The notes beneath the pieces were generated by a model. It was not told the origin of the DNA. It saw only the letters and a list, made by a program, of their open reading frames with translations, and made no database searches. Position numbers and translations under genes: made by a program. Of a DNA stretch of 64,000 bases, positions 1 through 8,530 are shown in pieces. This DNA is from UBA525 sp964589765 (GTDB taxonomy: Archaea > Nanobdellota > Nanobdellia > Woesearchaeales > UBA525). Every line of letters starts with the position of its first letter. The stretch's first letter is position 1. Where the stretch lies: the NCBI GenBank assembly GCA_964589765.1, contig CAZPUM010000003.1, positions 1 to 64,000 of the forward strand, given 5' to 3'.

Positions 1-188
1 CAGCCGGTCCGCTGTTGCGTTTCAAACGCGATGAGTCTCCGGGAGGAAGGTGACCAAACTCAACCCTCAACCTGCCAGTGCTTCCTCCGTTGTCCATCAT
101 GCTGACAACTGCTGAGACCGTCTCGTGACCAGCATATCGTCTGAGACCTGATAGAATAGAGAACAAACCCGTTCCGCCCCCTATACAC
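1..188 (-). ncRNA. Structured RNA candidate, possibly SRP (7S) RNA 5' part, cut by window edge
   Basis: No open reading frame covers this stretch and it is more GC-rich than its flanks. Read on the minus strand it starts near 188 with a G-rich run. It contains GATATGCTGG at about 142-151, which resembles the GAUAUGCCGG segment I recall from archaeal SRP RNA, flanked by short complementary arms (AGAC/GTCT). A perfect 8-bp stem (GGAGGAAG with CTTCCTCC) pairs about 42-49 with 89-96. A TATA-like stretch (TTTCATAAAG) lies upstream on the minus strand near 205-214. I do not see the diagnostic SRP S-domain loop, which could lie beyond the window. RNase P RNA was considered because of the GGAGGAAG core but its 3' motif is missing. 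Confidence 0.3.
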
Positions 189-241
189 ACTAACTTCATT
201 CTTTATGAAACTCCTAAGACCGTTAAAAAGGTTATGAAGTC

Positions 242-1507
242 TCAGTCTCTCCAGACTTCATACAAAAAGCTCAGAAATCCTGAAACAAAGAACAACACAC
301 TTACAATAAAAAGCACCATTATCATCGCTGCGGCAACATAAGTGCCTTCTGCGACAAACACAAACAACTCGTTTGCGTAGTCAAGGAATAAAGTCACAAA
401 ATTCTTGTACACATAGACCCCAAACGCCAGTACTGAAGCAAAGAAGGGGCCTGCCATTAAAACTCTCTTAAGGAATTCATCAGAGTAGGTAATCACAACC
501 CACAACAAGAACAGAACTGAAGAACTAAACAGGGCAAGAGTTTGATGACCTGGACTGCCAAGAGTTTCCACTGCCGATAGCTGTACACCAAAAAAACTTG
601 GCACATACGTCAGAACTGGAAGTATCAGAACTGAAAGGATGGCCGCTGATGATAGACTTATTAGCCAGGGGGGCCAGTCAGGAAGGTGCTCTGAAGAGTT
701 TGCCATCCTGATTACAAATATTTTGTACCAGATATACAATGGAATTATAGAAAGGAACAAAGTTCCAACACCACTGATGGTTATCACTGAGATTTCCATC
801 CAGTTTTTAGCCACAGCATAATGGTCCCATAACCAAGGTAAACCCAATAGGGATGAGAATGTATAGTAAAGAATTAGAATTCCAGAAATTCCCAAAAGGA
901 CAGTTTCACTATCCCTAAACATCCGGAGTATCTTTTCAACAAACTGATGCGCTCCTTCTGCAGCCTCAAAAAACCAGTCAGCCTCAAGATATCCTGTATA
1001 AGAAAGAATCATCACCAATACAACTCCTGAAAGCACAATAACCGCTATAGGACTGCTTGCGAATAGCATCACCCAGAGAAGCGCCTGGTGGAATAAAACC
1101 ACATAAAGACCAAAAAGCATTATTGCCGTCAATAACCCTATCGCCACCGAGGACCCCCCCTTGATTTTGAAAGCTCCTAAAAGACTCTGTCTTTTCACCT
1201 CAGGTTTTCTGGAGGCAATACCCGCCGATAAAAACACTAAAACAAAGCCAATTGCCAGCCACCTTAATGATTCATCAGCAAGGGTGTAAAGGCTTAGCGA
1301 TAGGAAACCTAGAACTGCGAGAGCATCGGCCACCAGGTTTCTGTGCCCGAGCATAATCCCTGTTGGACTGGCGAGCAATGTCGTCACTGTGTAAAGCGCC
1401 AGCGCCACGAGGGGCAGTAGAAACAGACCTGTTGTTGGCGGAGCAAAAAGACTAAGTATTCCTGCTATTAGCAGGATTGTCGCAACAAGTCCCAAAACCC
1501 TGACCAT
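242..1507 (-). CDS. Multi-pass membrane protein, unknown
   Basis: About 421 residues with roughly ten hydrophobic segments spread over the whole length and no recognised catalytic motif. Two short segments (near residues 85-110 and 180-200) carry charged residues and are probably loops. An ATG seven codons upstream (1528) is open, but the minus-strand TATA box near 1537-1548 would place transcription start around 1518, so the ATG at 1507, just after GAGGTGA, is preferred; this also removes overlap with the divergent gene. Function unknown; a transporter or envelope role is only a guess. Confidence 0.7.
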   Translation of the reverse strand: MVRVLGLVATILLIAGILSLFAPPTTGLFLLPLVALALYTVTTLLASPTGIMLGHRNLVADALAVLGFLSLSLYTLADESLRWLAIGFVLVFLSAGIASRKPEVKRQSLLGAFKIKGGSSVAIGLLTAIMLFGLYVVLFHQALLWVMLFASSPIAVIVLSGVVLVMILSYTGYLEADWFFEAAEGAHQFVEKILRMFRDSETVLLGISGILILYYTFSSLLGLPWLWDHYAVAKNWMEISVITISGVGTLFLSIIPLYIWYKIFVIRMANSSEHLPDWPPWLISLSSAAILSVLILPVLTYVPSFFGVQLSAVETLGSPGHQTLALFSSSVLFLLWVVITYSDEFLKRVLMAGPFFASVLAFGVYVYKNFVTLFLDYANELFVFVAEGTYVAAAMIMVLFIVSVLFFVSGFLSFLYEVWRD

Positions 1508-1595
1508 ACTCACCTCATGATAAATCATGAAACTGACATATAAAAATGTATGGTCGGAACGAAACTGCTTTAAACCCCATTTTCAGATTTGGAGT

Positions 1596-2072
1596 ATGCG
1601 AGAAAAGGAGCTTAAACGAAAGGGATGGTCTGACGAAGAGATTCAGAGCACAAAAAAGATACTCCACAGAGCTGAGAAAAACACCAAAATGAAACTGCTG
1701 GAGCACGCAATATTCTGGACAGTTATCATAGTTCTGTCAGCAGGTGGCGTGGCATTCACTATTCAGCTCCTTCCATTGGTGGCCCTGGCCAGCCCCGTTT
1801 TCTCTTTGCCTTTAGGATTTGTTGTCGGGGCGATTATTGGCCTACTTCTAGTCCATGTTATTCATGATTTAAGGCTTAATAGAAACCATCATCATGTAGG
1901 CACTATTGTTCTTGTGGTCGCAACCATGGCACTTTCTCTGTTTATTCTTTTGGCTGCAAAATCAGTTACAGAACTTAAGCCAGGTGTGGCCTGGAGTTTC
2001 GCACTTTTCTTTGGCTTGGGAGTTTTAATTCCGTATATAGTTCATTGGAGGGTTTTCGGTGAATTTGAGTGA
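1596..2072 (+). CDS. Small four-helix membrane protein, unknown
   Basis: About 158 residues. A charged, probably cytoplasmic N-terminal stretch of 30 residues (MREKELKRKGWSDEEI...) is followed by about four membrane helices; a His-rich loop (NRNHHHVG) lies between helices two and three. The reading frame is open upstream to 1527, but a TATA-like TTTAAACC sits about 25 bases before the ATG at 1596, typical of the leaderless starts in this window. It overlaps the next gene by 14 bases and is probably co-transcribed with it. The 'SDEEI..' head followed by membrane helices recalls small SHOCT/2TM-type proteins, but I do not assign a family. Confidence 0.65.
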   Translation: MREKELKRKGWSDEEIQSTKKILHRAEKNTKMKLLEHAIFWTVIIVLSAGGVAFTIQLLPLVALASPVFSLPLGFVVGAIIGLLLVHVIHDLRLNRNHHHVGTIVLVVATMALSLFILLAAKSVTELKPGVAWSFALFFGLGVLIPYIVHWRVFGEFE

Positions 2073-2442
2073 GTGGCTAACGATTTACATCAAGCATAAA
2101 GACATCATGGAAAAGAAACTAGTATCTATAGATGAGTCTAAAGAAAAAATCTTTTTCAAATACACATACAAAAATGTTACAGGAGTTCCTATGGATAAAC
2201 TTGAACTTCCTTCAACAGAAGGGGAAACAGTTGTCGCAACACTTAACACAAAAGATAATGTACAATTTCTCATAGACAACTGGACTGAGTTCGAGAAGAT
2301 TCCAAGTCTGACACTAATTTTTGTTCACATTAAAACAAATGAAAAATGGCTTATAAGACCTCACATTCATAAGCATATACAAGAAGGCAAGGTTGAACTG
2401 GGTATCTGGTCACTCGCCCAGTCAGTACCCTTCAGCGCCTGA
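2059..2442 (+). CDS. Unknown 127-residue soluble protein
   Basis: A predicted soluble protein of 127 residues without recognised motifs or membrane segments. It starts with GTG at 2059, six bases after a clear ribosome binding site (GGAGGG at 2047-2052) that lies inside the end of the upstream membrane protein gene, so the two are translationally linked. Its end overlaps the convergent Lys/Arg-rich protein gene by 11 bases. The partner of the upstream membrane protein is the best contextual hint; no function can be assigned. Confidence 0.6.
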   Translation: MNLSEWLTIYIKHKDIMEKKLVSIDESKEKIFFKYTYKNVTGVPMDKLELPSTEGETVVATLNTKDNVQFLIDNWTEFEKIPSLTLIFVHIKTNEKWLIRPHIHKHIQEGKVELGIWSLAQSVPFSA

Positions 2443-3550
2443 CCACTTTCTTTACAGCCCGACTGAATTTTTTAACTATAGACCTTTTTTTGGGCGCTTT
2501 GGTAACCTTTTTTCGGGTTGTCTTGACTGGTTTTTTAGCTGTTTTTTTCTTGGAAGATTTTTTTACAACCTTTTTTTTCACAACCTTCTTTCGTGTTGAC
2601 CTCTTCCTAACAACTTTCTTCACAACCTTCTTGACAGTCTTCTTCCTGACGACTCTTTTGACAACCCTCTTGGGTTTCTTGGATGCTTTCTTTCGAGCGA
2701 CCTTCTTTCGTGTTGATCTCTTCCTAACAACTTTCTTCACAACCTTCTTGACAGTCTTCTTCCTGACGGCTCGCTTCTTAGACGCCTCGGCATCTCTCTT
2801 TTCTTTTGCCAGTCTTTCACGAAGTTCAGGGTTGTATTTTGGATCGTGCTCAAATGGAGGTCGCATAATCGCGTTCTCTTCTTTAGGCACCTGAATCTTG
2901 TACTTTTTGGGACGAGGCGTTCTCTTTCTGGGAGCACTGGTAATTGGCCTGACTTTCACCTGTTGCTTTGTAGGAGGAGTTCTTGTCGATATCTTGGTAG
3001 TTTTCTTTGTCTCAAGAACGGGTGATTCTTCAGGCTCATGCATCCACTCAGGTTCTGGTGGCATGCCCATTTCCCTATCCTCAAGTTCAATCTCTATGTT
3101 ACCGTCCAATATGTTCTTCACATGAATGATAAACTCTCTTTGAAAAAGATAGTAGTTTGTGATAATGTCAATATTGACAATCTCCTCACGACCATCAATG
3201 ACAGTCTTCATTGTTACATGCCTTCTGTACTCATTCTCCCGCTCAATATACCTTGCGCGGAGTAGTTTTCTAAGAAGAATATAGAGCCCTATGTTGTCAG
3301 TGATTAAGTCATCATTCCTGTATATGCTTCTCACGGCTTCAGCACGTTCAATCGCACTTTCAGGCTCTGTGCTAATCTTGTCTTGCTCGGTGGCGTTAAT
3401 TATCATCGCATCAACGATAAAAGAATATGCGTCCACCATTCTGTTCAGAATGTTAATTATTACATCAACTGTTCTAGTGTATTTCAGGGAAACATAAATC
3501 AGATGATCCACCCTCTTTAACTCTTCCAACGCCTCATTCATCTTTTCCAT
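2432..3550 (-). CDS. Unknown protein with long histone-H1-like Lys/Arg tail
   Basis: About 372 residues in two parts. Residues 1-170 look globular and helical (MEKMNEALEELKRVDHLIYV...). After a Pro/Thr-rich linker, residues about 250-372 are almost only K, R, V, A, S and T, with the unit VKKVVRKRSTRKKV repeated, like the (S/A)KKxxKK tails of histone H1 or bacterial Hc1/AlgR3-type proteins. The tail is expected to bind nucleic acid by charge; that is inference. The start is the ATG at 3550 preceded by AAGGTGA; a GTG at 3553 is also possible. It follows the 3560-4066 gene by a few bases, forming an operon. The DNA of the tail carries a 68-base direct repeat. Confidence 0.7.
   Translation of the reverse strand: MEKMNEALEELKRVDHLIYVSLKYTRTVDVIINILNRMVDAYSFIVDAMIINATEQDKISTEPESAIERAEAVRSIYRNDDLITDNIGLYILLRKLLRARYIERENEYRRHVTMKTVIDGREEIVNIDIITNYYLFQREFIIHVKNILDGNIEIELEDREMGMPPEPEWMHEPEESPVLETKKTTKISTRTPPTKQQVKVRPITSAPRKRTPRPKKYKIQVPKEENAIMRPPFEHDPKYNPELRERLAKEKRDAEASKKRAVRKKTVKKVVKKVVRKRSTRKKVARKKASKKPKRVVKRVVRKKTVKKVVKKVVRKRSTRKKVVKKKVVKKSSKKKTAKKPVKTTRKKVTKAPKKRSIVKKFSRAVKKVVRR
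2584..2768. repeat. Direct repeat pair inside the Lys/Arg tail coding region
   Basis: Bases 2584-2651 and 2701-2768 are nearly identical over 68 bases (I see one mismatch) with an offset of 117 bases. On the minus strand each encodes a VKKVVKKVVRKRSTRKK-type unit. Because synonymous positions are conserved, the duplication is recent or maintained by gene conversion. Length variation of the tail between strains would be expected. Confidence 0.85.
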
Positions 3551-3559
3551 CACTGTTCA

Positions 3560-4066
3560 TCACCTTGTAACCAAACCCATAACTGTACTTTTCCCTGCTT
3601 CATAAACAAATCTTTTTACAATGTTCATTGCTCTGAAAACAGTCTTATCAGATACTTCCGTAAGAGAATCGTATTCATCATTTGCTATAACAAACCTTCC
3701 TTTCCTGTTAAAAACAGTAGGAGATTTTTGGTATTCCTCCAGAAGATAAGATATATCAGTATAGAGCTGAATCGCTTCTTTTGCGCCATCAACCTTGATT
3801 TCTTCCTCAACCATCTGGGAAAACCTTTCAATACCGCCAATTTCGCCAGTTTTTTTCAACACAGCCTCAAAAGCGTTCTCAATCGCTCTGTGACAGTGCT
3901 CAAGGGCTCTAACCAACAGACGTGGCTCCTGACTCACCTGGTACATACTGAAAAGGTTTTCAGATAGGTGTACATGCTTGTTTGCAAGCGAAAGAAGTCC
4001 GTCCCCGGGCCCCACCATTATATCTGGTCGAGGCCAATTGTATATAAGCTTTCCCTCAATATCCAT
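3560..4066 (-). CDS. Unknown helical protein, operon with the H1-like tail protein
   Basis: About 168 residues, mostly helical, with no recognised motif. It lies immediately upstream of the Lys/Arg-tail protein (six bases between genes) and is divergent from the THUMP methyltransferase. The ATG at 4066 is the first in frame. Its TATA-like box (TGTTTATATGG) is so close that transcription may start nearer 4045, in which case the in-frame ATG at 4018 would be the true start. The pairing with a DNA-binding-like tail protein suggests that the two act together, but nothing in the sequence shows how. Confidence 0.6.
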   Translation of the reverse strand: MDIEGKLIYNWPRPDIMVGPGDGLLSLANKHVHLSENLFSMYQVSQEPRLLVRALEHCHRAIENAFEAVLKKTGEIGGIERFSQMVEEEIKVDGAKEAIQLYTDISYLLEEYQKSPTVFNRKGRFVIANDEYDSLTEVSDKTVFRAMNIVKRFVYEAGKSTVMGLVTR

Positions 4067-4093
4067 ATAAACACTGAATATTACCCCTCGATT

Positions 4094-5200
4094 ATGCGAG
4101 TTCTGATGCCCACTGATCCTGGTTGTGAGATAGCAGGTTTACAAGAGATTGCTACCCTGACAAATCTTGAAGCAACCAGAGAGGGAAACATTCTGATTCT
4201 CGAGTGTGACGAGAATAACGCCGCAATACTGGCGTATCAGGCCCAGGTTCCCTTGAGAGTGATGGTTGAAATCGCCTCTGTCAAGGAACTGGATGAACTC
4301 CAAGAGGTTAAACCCAAAGGTTTCGAAGAGCTTATTCCAGAGGGTTCGAGTTTCAAAGCTGTTGCACACGGCTGTAAAGAGTATCTATCTCAGGAGATTA
4401 TGGAGGGGGTTGGGGGCTGGTTCTACAACAAAACCGGCAGAAAAGTGGATTTAACCCAGCCAGACTTCCTAATTGTCGGGTGTGAAACTGAGAAAGGAGT
4501 ACGAATTGGTGTTGATTTGGTCGGGAAAGAGCTTATTAAACGAGATTGGCGAATAATGCTGTCCCGACGTTCTCTGCGAGCAACCGTTGCCGCTGCAGTA
4601 GGAATTTACGCAGATATCGACTCTAAAGATAAGGTTCTGGACCCTATTTCGCAAGACGGCACCCTGGTGATTGAACTTGCGATGCGATTGACGGGCGCGA
4701 GCCCGCGAAGGTTCGAGAAAAACCTTGCCTTCGAAAGAATGCCTGCTTTCAGCAGGAACTGGACAGCTTGGAGAAAGCAAAGAGAGTCTGCGGGAACCGC
4801 AGATATTACCGCCTTCTCTGAATCCCATGGCGATATGAAGGCGGTCAAACAAAATGCAAAACTGGCAGGTATTGAAAAAACAATCCACATATCGAGAGTT
4901 CCAGTAGACTGGATGGACTTGAAAATTCAAGAAAACTCAATAGATGCAATCATAACGTACCCTCCAACAAGTGGAAAAGTTACTAGTCCTCAACAGGTTC
5001 AAAGAAAACTGGATGATCTTTTCAATCAATCAAAGCATGTTCTTTCACCAGATGGGACTTGCACAATAATTTCTGCGAAGCCTGAAGAAGTAGAACCTGT
5101 GGCTGCCAATTATGGTTTCAAAGTTTTAGAGAGGCATCCTGTTATGATGGGAAAACAGGAACTACATATACTCATAATGAGGTGTGAAGATGGAGTGTGA
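4094..5200 (+). CDS. THUMP-domain RNA methyltransferase-like protein (Trm14/RlmL family), degenerate motifs
   Basis: About 368 residues. The N-terminal half resembles a THUMP RNA-binding domain and carries the RlmL/Trm14-like segment VGKELIKRDWRIMLSRRSLR (about residues 138-157). The C-terminal half is a Rossmann methyltransferase. The usual SAM motif DPxCGSGT reads DPISQDGTL, and the usual NPPYG reads YPPTSG, so both key motifs are changed although the fold is recognisable. It probably acts, or once acted, on tRNA or rRNA guanines. Leaderless: CATATAAAC lies about 27 bases before the ATG at 4094; the longer frame from 3968 overlaps the divergent gene and is rejected. It ends overlapping the start of the MBF1 gene. 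Confidence 0.7.
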   Translation: MRVLMPTDPGCEIAGLQEIATLTNLEATREGNILILECDENNAAILAYQAQVPLRVMVEIASVKELDELQEVKPKGFEELIPEGSSFKAVAHGCKEYLSQEIMEGVGGWFYNKTGRKVDLTQPDFLIVGCETEKGVRIGVDLVGKELIKRDWRIMLSRRSLRATVAAAVGIYADIDSKDKVLDPISQDGTLVIELAMRLTGASPRRFEKNLAFERMPAFSRNWTAWRKQRESAGTADITAFSESHGDMKAVKQNAKLAGIEKTIHISRVPVDWMDLKIQENSIDAIITYPPTSGKVTSPQQVQRKLDDLFNQSKHVLSPDGTCTIISAKPEEVEPVAANYGFKVLERHPVMMGKQELHILIMRCEDGV

Positions 5201-5639
5201 CATGTGTGGCAAACCAAATGCTTTGTTTGTAATTAGAATAGAGGGCACAATGATTAACGCGTGCAGTTCGTGCAGAGACATGGGAACTTTTATCAGAAAG
5301 ATTGAGACAGAACCTCTAGGGCGGACATTCAAGCAAATTGATGATACGCCAGAAATGATTGAGACAGTCAGAGAAGAGACTCCAAAAATACTTAGAACAT
5401 ACCGTGAAAAAATTGGCAAGACTGTTGAAGATTTCTCTCAGCAACTCAACATTAAGGCCAGCACGTATCAACACTATGAGTCAGGAAGTAAATTGCCTGA
5501 TATTGAGACAGCAAGAAAGCTTGAACGTGTAATTAAACAGAAATTGGTAGTCTATCTAAAAATGGGAAAGATAAACCTTGAAAGAGACGAGACTGAGGAA
5601 ATGACTCTGTCCCACTTTATTAAGAAACGGAAGTCCTAG
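5190..5639 (+). CDS. mbf1: Archaeal multiprotein bridging factor 1 (MBF1)
   Basis: About 149 residues. The N-terminus is a zinc ribbon with C3, C6, C25 and C28, followed by a linker and a Cro/XRE helix-turn-helix (about residues 70-130: YREKIGKTVEDFSQQLNIKA, then STYQHYESGSKLPDIETARK). This is the standard architecture of archaeal MBF1, a conserved DNA- or ribosome-associated factor. ATG at 5190 is preceded by GAGGTG at 5179-5184, which lies inside the end of the methyltransferase gene; the GTG six bases earlier is too close to that site. Convergent overlap with the membrane protein at 5620. Confidence 0.9.
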   Translation: MECDMCGKPNALFVIRIEGTMINACSSCRDMGTFIRKIETEPLGRTFKQIDDTPEMIETVREETPKILRTYREKIGKTVEDFSQQLNIKASTYQHYESGSKLPDIETARKLERVIKQKLVVYLKMGKINLERDETEEMTLSHFIKKRKS

Positions 5640-6999
5640 GTATATAGTACCAGGCACTGCTGTCTGGCTGTTTGGATATCTGAACAAACCTGTTGGTGTT
5701 CAATAGGATGAAAAGAATACCCTCATCGCTTCTTGAAAAAATATCGTTGCGCGTGTGCTTGTCAACATAGATGAAACCTGTGCTTGTTTCTTCTAAGTAC
5801 ATATACCAAATTTCCGGCTGTCTTGTGAAAAATGCTCTCCTAATTTCTTCAGCAGACGAATCAGAGTTAACGGTAGCTTCTCTACCTGAATAGTAAATCA
5901 CAATGGGTTCATAGGAAGGATGGGTTAAGACTTTACCTTCATGACTCTCAACACCTATGGTAACCATCCTGTCGACAGTTACTGAATCTGGAAGTTCCGA
6001 CGCACGGTCTTTCACAGATACTGCAACCAAAAGGAAAGCTATGCAAAAAACAAGCACTAATGACAAATGCCTTAGCAGGTCCAAATTCCACGGCTCAACA
6101 AAAAGATCAAAAACCGCGTAACCTATCAAATATGCCAAAAATATTGTAACTACAGGAATCAAAATTGGAAGGAACATACTAACCAACAATAAACCCAATG
6201 TAGACCAGAAAATTTGCTTTTTGAAAGGAATTCTCTTTGTGAAAACACCGAATGCTGCCAACACTATAAAGAATAGACTGATGCCTCCCCGGGCACCAAA
6301 CTCAAAGAACATAGGAGCGAACTGAATAAGATATCTGATGTTGTCTGCTCTTCCAACCCACAAAACCTCCCAAAGTATAGGTATTACTAAAGCCAAAAGA
6401 ACACCTAATGCCGAAACAAAATTCTTTTTATTAACAAAGACAACAAAAAGGTAAAGAGTCATAATTATTCCTAACAGAGGGTCAGTTGCGGTGCCTAATG
6501 CTATAGTCACAACAGTTAAAGGAAGTGATTTTTTGGAAAACAACAAAGCCAGGAGTAAGAACAAAGATGCAAAAACTATTGGAGAGTGTGCTGTTGACAG
6601 AACACTGAAAGTTGGAGACAAAAGTAAAGCAACCAGAGTCACAAAAATAACAAACTTCTGCTTAACAACTCCTGATAAAAAAATGTAGAGTACAAGAATA
6701 AACAACCCCACAAGAAGGGGAGCTAAAGCCCAAGCTAAACCAAAGTACCCCAAAAGAGCAAGCAAAGCAGTATAAGGCGTAAGGAAAACAGGTTCATTGG
6801 ATATCGGTTCATACCCTATTATTCCTTGATTAATCAAATCAGCATGCCTTAGATAAGAATAACTTTCAATGCCAGGGGTTATAGGGTCTCCGTTTGAACC
6901 TCTTAAAAGCAAAGGAATCACAGCGATTATGAAAAGAACCGCTATTACCGCATAAGGACCATAATTTCTCGCATATTTTTCAAGAACTTTCTGTTTCAT
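5620..6999 (-). CDS. GT-C-like multi-pass membrane protein (glycosyltransferase-like)
   Basis: About 459 residues: some ten to twelve membrane helices followed by a soluble C-terminal part (about residues 345-459) with PSYEPIVIYYSGREATVNSD. The layout, and the loop after helix one (SNGDPITPGIESYSYLRHAD), resemble GT-C fold enzymes such as oligosaccharyltransferase- or mannosyltransferase-like proteins that use lipid-linked sugars at the outer face. I do not see a full WWDYG-type STT3 motif, so the family is inferred from architecture. It starts at an ATGA overlap with the upstream homologous gene and is therefore translated together with it. Confidence 0.6.
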   Translation of the reverse strand: MKQKVLEKYARNYGPYAVIAVLFIIAVIPLLLRGSNGDPITPGIESYSYLRHADLINQGIIGYEPISNEPVFLTPYTALLALLGYFGLAWALAPLLVGLFILVLYIFLSGVVKQKFVIFVTLVALLLSPTFSVLSTAHSPIVFASLFLLLALLFSKKSLPLTVVTIALGTATDPLLGIIMTLYLFVVFVNKKNFVSALGVLLALVIPILWEVLWVGRADNIRYLIQFAPMFFEFGARGGISLFFIVLAAFGVFTKRIPFKKQIFWSTLGLLLVSMFLPILIPVVTIFLAYLIGYAVFDLFVEPWNLDLLRHLSLVLVFCIAFLLVAVSVKDRASELPDSVTVDRMVTIGVESHEGKVLTHPSYEPIVIYYSGREATVNSDSSAEEIRRAFFTRQPEIWYMYLEETSTGFIYVDKHTRNDIFSRSDEGILFILLNTNRFVQISKQPDSSAWYYIPRTSVS

Positions 7000-8480
7000 C
7001 GAGAAACCCCCGTACATTCAACTGAGTAAACACTGGTTCCAACAGTTAAAGGGGTTCTCACAAGACATTCAGAACCCTCAACCGCGAGTCTCGGGCGGTC
7101 ATACATGGTTCTTGCTCTATTCGAGAACAAAACATAGTCAAACCTCCACTTATCTGCTGTGTTAACAACCTTAGTAGTGAACCTGGCACGATACACAGAG
7201 TCAACATCCCTAAGCAGTTCATCTACATTCTCCATTAAAAGGTAATCCTCATCTAACAGAGTGCGTCTGCCTGAATAGTACTGAACAGCCGCAGCCTCTC
7301 TTGGAATTGTTAAAACAACTGCGTTCTCCGGGACCACAGTGCCCAGCGTCTCAAATGCTGAGATATCCTCAGCAGTTGGCGCATCACTTATGGTACGCTG
7401 AGCGTTTGCCAGCGCAGGAAGAATGGCTGTAAAAAGAAACAAAAATATTATCATAGCCCCAACGGGATAAGCCCCCCAAGGGAACTTGGTCCTAGCAACA
7501 TATTTTGCACTGATAAACAACCCGTACCCTGCTAGTACTGCCAATAATGAGGATAGCAAGAAAAACCCTATTTTCAACTCAACAACCCTAAAGATTAAAG
7601 TGATAGTTAAAGCCAAAACGCCACCCAAAATAGGGAAAGCTATCTTTATTCTGGACTCGAACAGAGCATGATAAATCCCTATAACACCAAACAGGAATGT
7701 GACCACGCCCAGACCATAAAGCATGCTTATAAAATCGATATTCCCAAAAAAGATATCAACTGACTCAGCAGGGAGGTTTCTCCAAAGAATTCTAACTCCA
7801 TCTGAGAACAAAGCCTCTTTGTAAACCAATATTGTGAACCACAGAGATAACAATAATGTAAAGAAAAACACCTCCATAATTCTTTTGTCAACCGCAAAAC
7901 GCTCAAGTTTGAAAAGAATAACTGTTGCGATCAGTGTCAAAGCCAAAAGATAAACAATAGGATGTAAGAAAGTCAATATGATTGTCAGCCCCACAATCCA
8001 CCCGAGATATTTACTCGGCTCATTAAGCATGAAAAGAATAGTAAGGAACAACAATGTTGCCAAAGGAACCGGACTAGGAGTGTTCAAGTAACTGGAGAAA
8101 ACCCAAGGCCCAGTTCCCGCAAGAACAGCGGCCATTATCGAAAAAGATTTTGATTTTGTCAGACTAAAAGTTAGAAAGTAAATTGGTATTAGAATTAATG
8201 TCGAGAATAGGTTAGGAATAATTTTGTAAACCGCTGTTGAAATCAATACTAGAACGGCCAACATGTAATCGTGTATTGGACTTCCAAGCCTTTCAGAAAC
8301 TAAAACGCTCAAAGGGTCTTCTGTCAACGGCCTGTATGTTTCTTGAATGTGTTCTACAGAGCGCACAGTTATATAAGAACTGTAACTCAGACTTTCCGTG
8401 CTCTCAGCAATAGACATTCTAATCCAGAACAGGGCAATCATCACTATTGCGAGCGCCAAAAACTCCCACTTAACCTTCAT
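6996..8480 (-). CDS. GT-C-like multi-pass membrane protein, paralogue of the next gene
   Basis: About 494 residues with about eleven membrane helices and a C-terminal extracellular domain containing VLTIPREAAAVQYYSGRRTL, which matches the equivalent segment of the downstream protein (VLTHPSYEPIVIYYSGREAT). The first loop holds SYSSYITVRSVEHIQETYRP. The two genes look like diverged tandem copies. The start is ATG 8480, preceded by AAGGAG; the frame is open upstream only through a TTG. A TATA-like box (TTTTTAAG) near 8497-8506 may serve this gene and the divergent protease-like gene. Likely role: transfer of sugars or lipids in the envelope (inference). Confidence 0.6.
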   Translation of the reverse strand: MKVKWEFLALAIVMIALFWIRMSIAESTESLSYSSYITVRSVEHIQETYRPLTEDPLSVLVSERLGSPIHDYMLAVLVLISTAVYKIIPNLFSTLILIPIYFLTFSLTKSKSFSIMAAVLAGTGPWVFSSYLNTPSPVPLATLLFLTILFMLNEPSKYLGWIVGLTIILTFLHPIVYLLALTLIATVILFKLERFAVDKRIMEVFFFTLLLSLWFTILVYKEALFSDGVRILWRNLPAESVDIFFGNIDFISMLYGLGVVTFLFGVIGIYHALFESRIKIAFPILGGVLALTITLIFRVVELKIGFFLLSSLLAVLAGYGLFISAKYVARTKFPWGAYPVGAMIIFLFLFTAILPALANAQRTISDAPTAEDISAFETLGTVVPENAVVLTIPREAAAVQYYSGRRTLLDEDYLLMENVDELLRDVDSVYRARFTTKVVNTADKWRFDYVLFSNRARTMYDRPRLAVEGSECLVRTPLTVGTSVYSVECTGVSR

Positions 8481-8530
8481 ACTAATGATTCTCCTTACTA
8501 ACTTAAAAACGTTAGCCAAAACCCTACTTT

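Noticed and set aside
1..188. RNase P RNA
   Set aside because: GGAGGAAG resembles its conserved region I, but the matching 3' motif and P4 pairing are not found.
2584..2768. CRISPR-like repeat
   Set aside because: Only two units, inside a coding sequence, encoding the Lys/Arg tail; no CRISPR array or cas gene is seen in the window.
2490..2894. Plus-strand Phe/Leu-rich frame
   Set aside because: It is the shadow of the Lys/Arg-rich tail gene on the other strand.
3968..4093. N-terminal extension of the THUMP methyltransferase
   Set aside because: Overlaps the divergent gene and its promoter; ATG 4094 has a TATA box at the usual distance.
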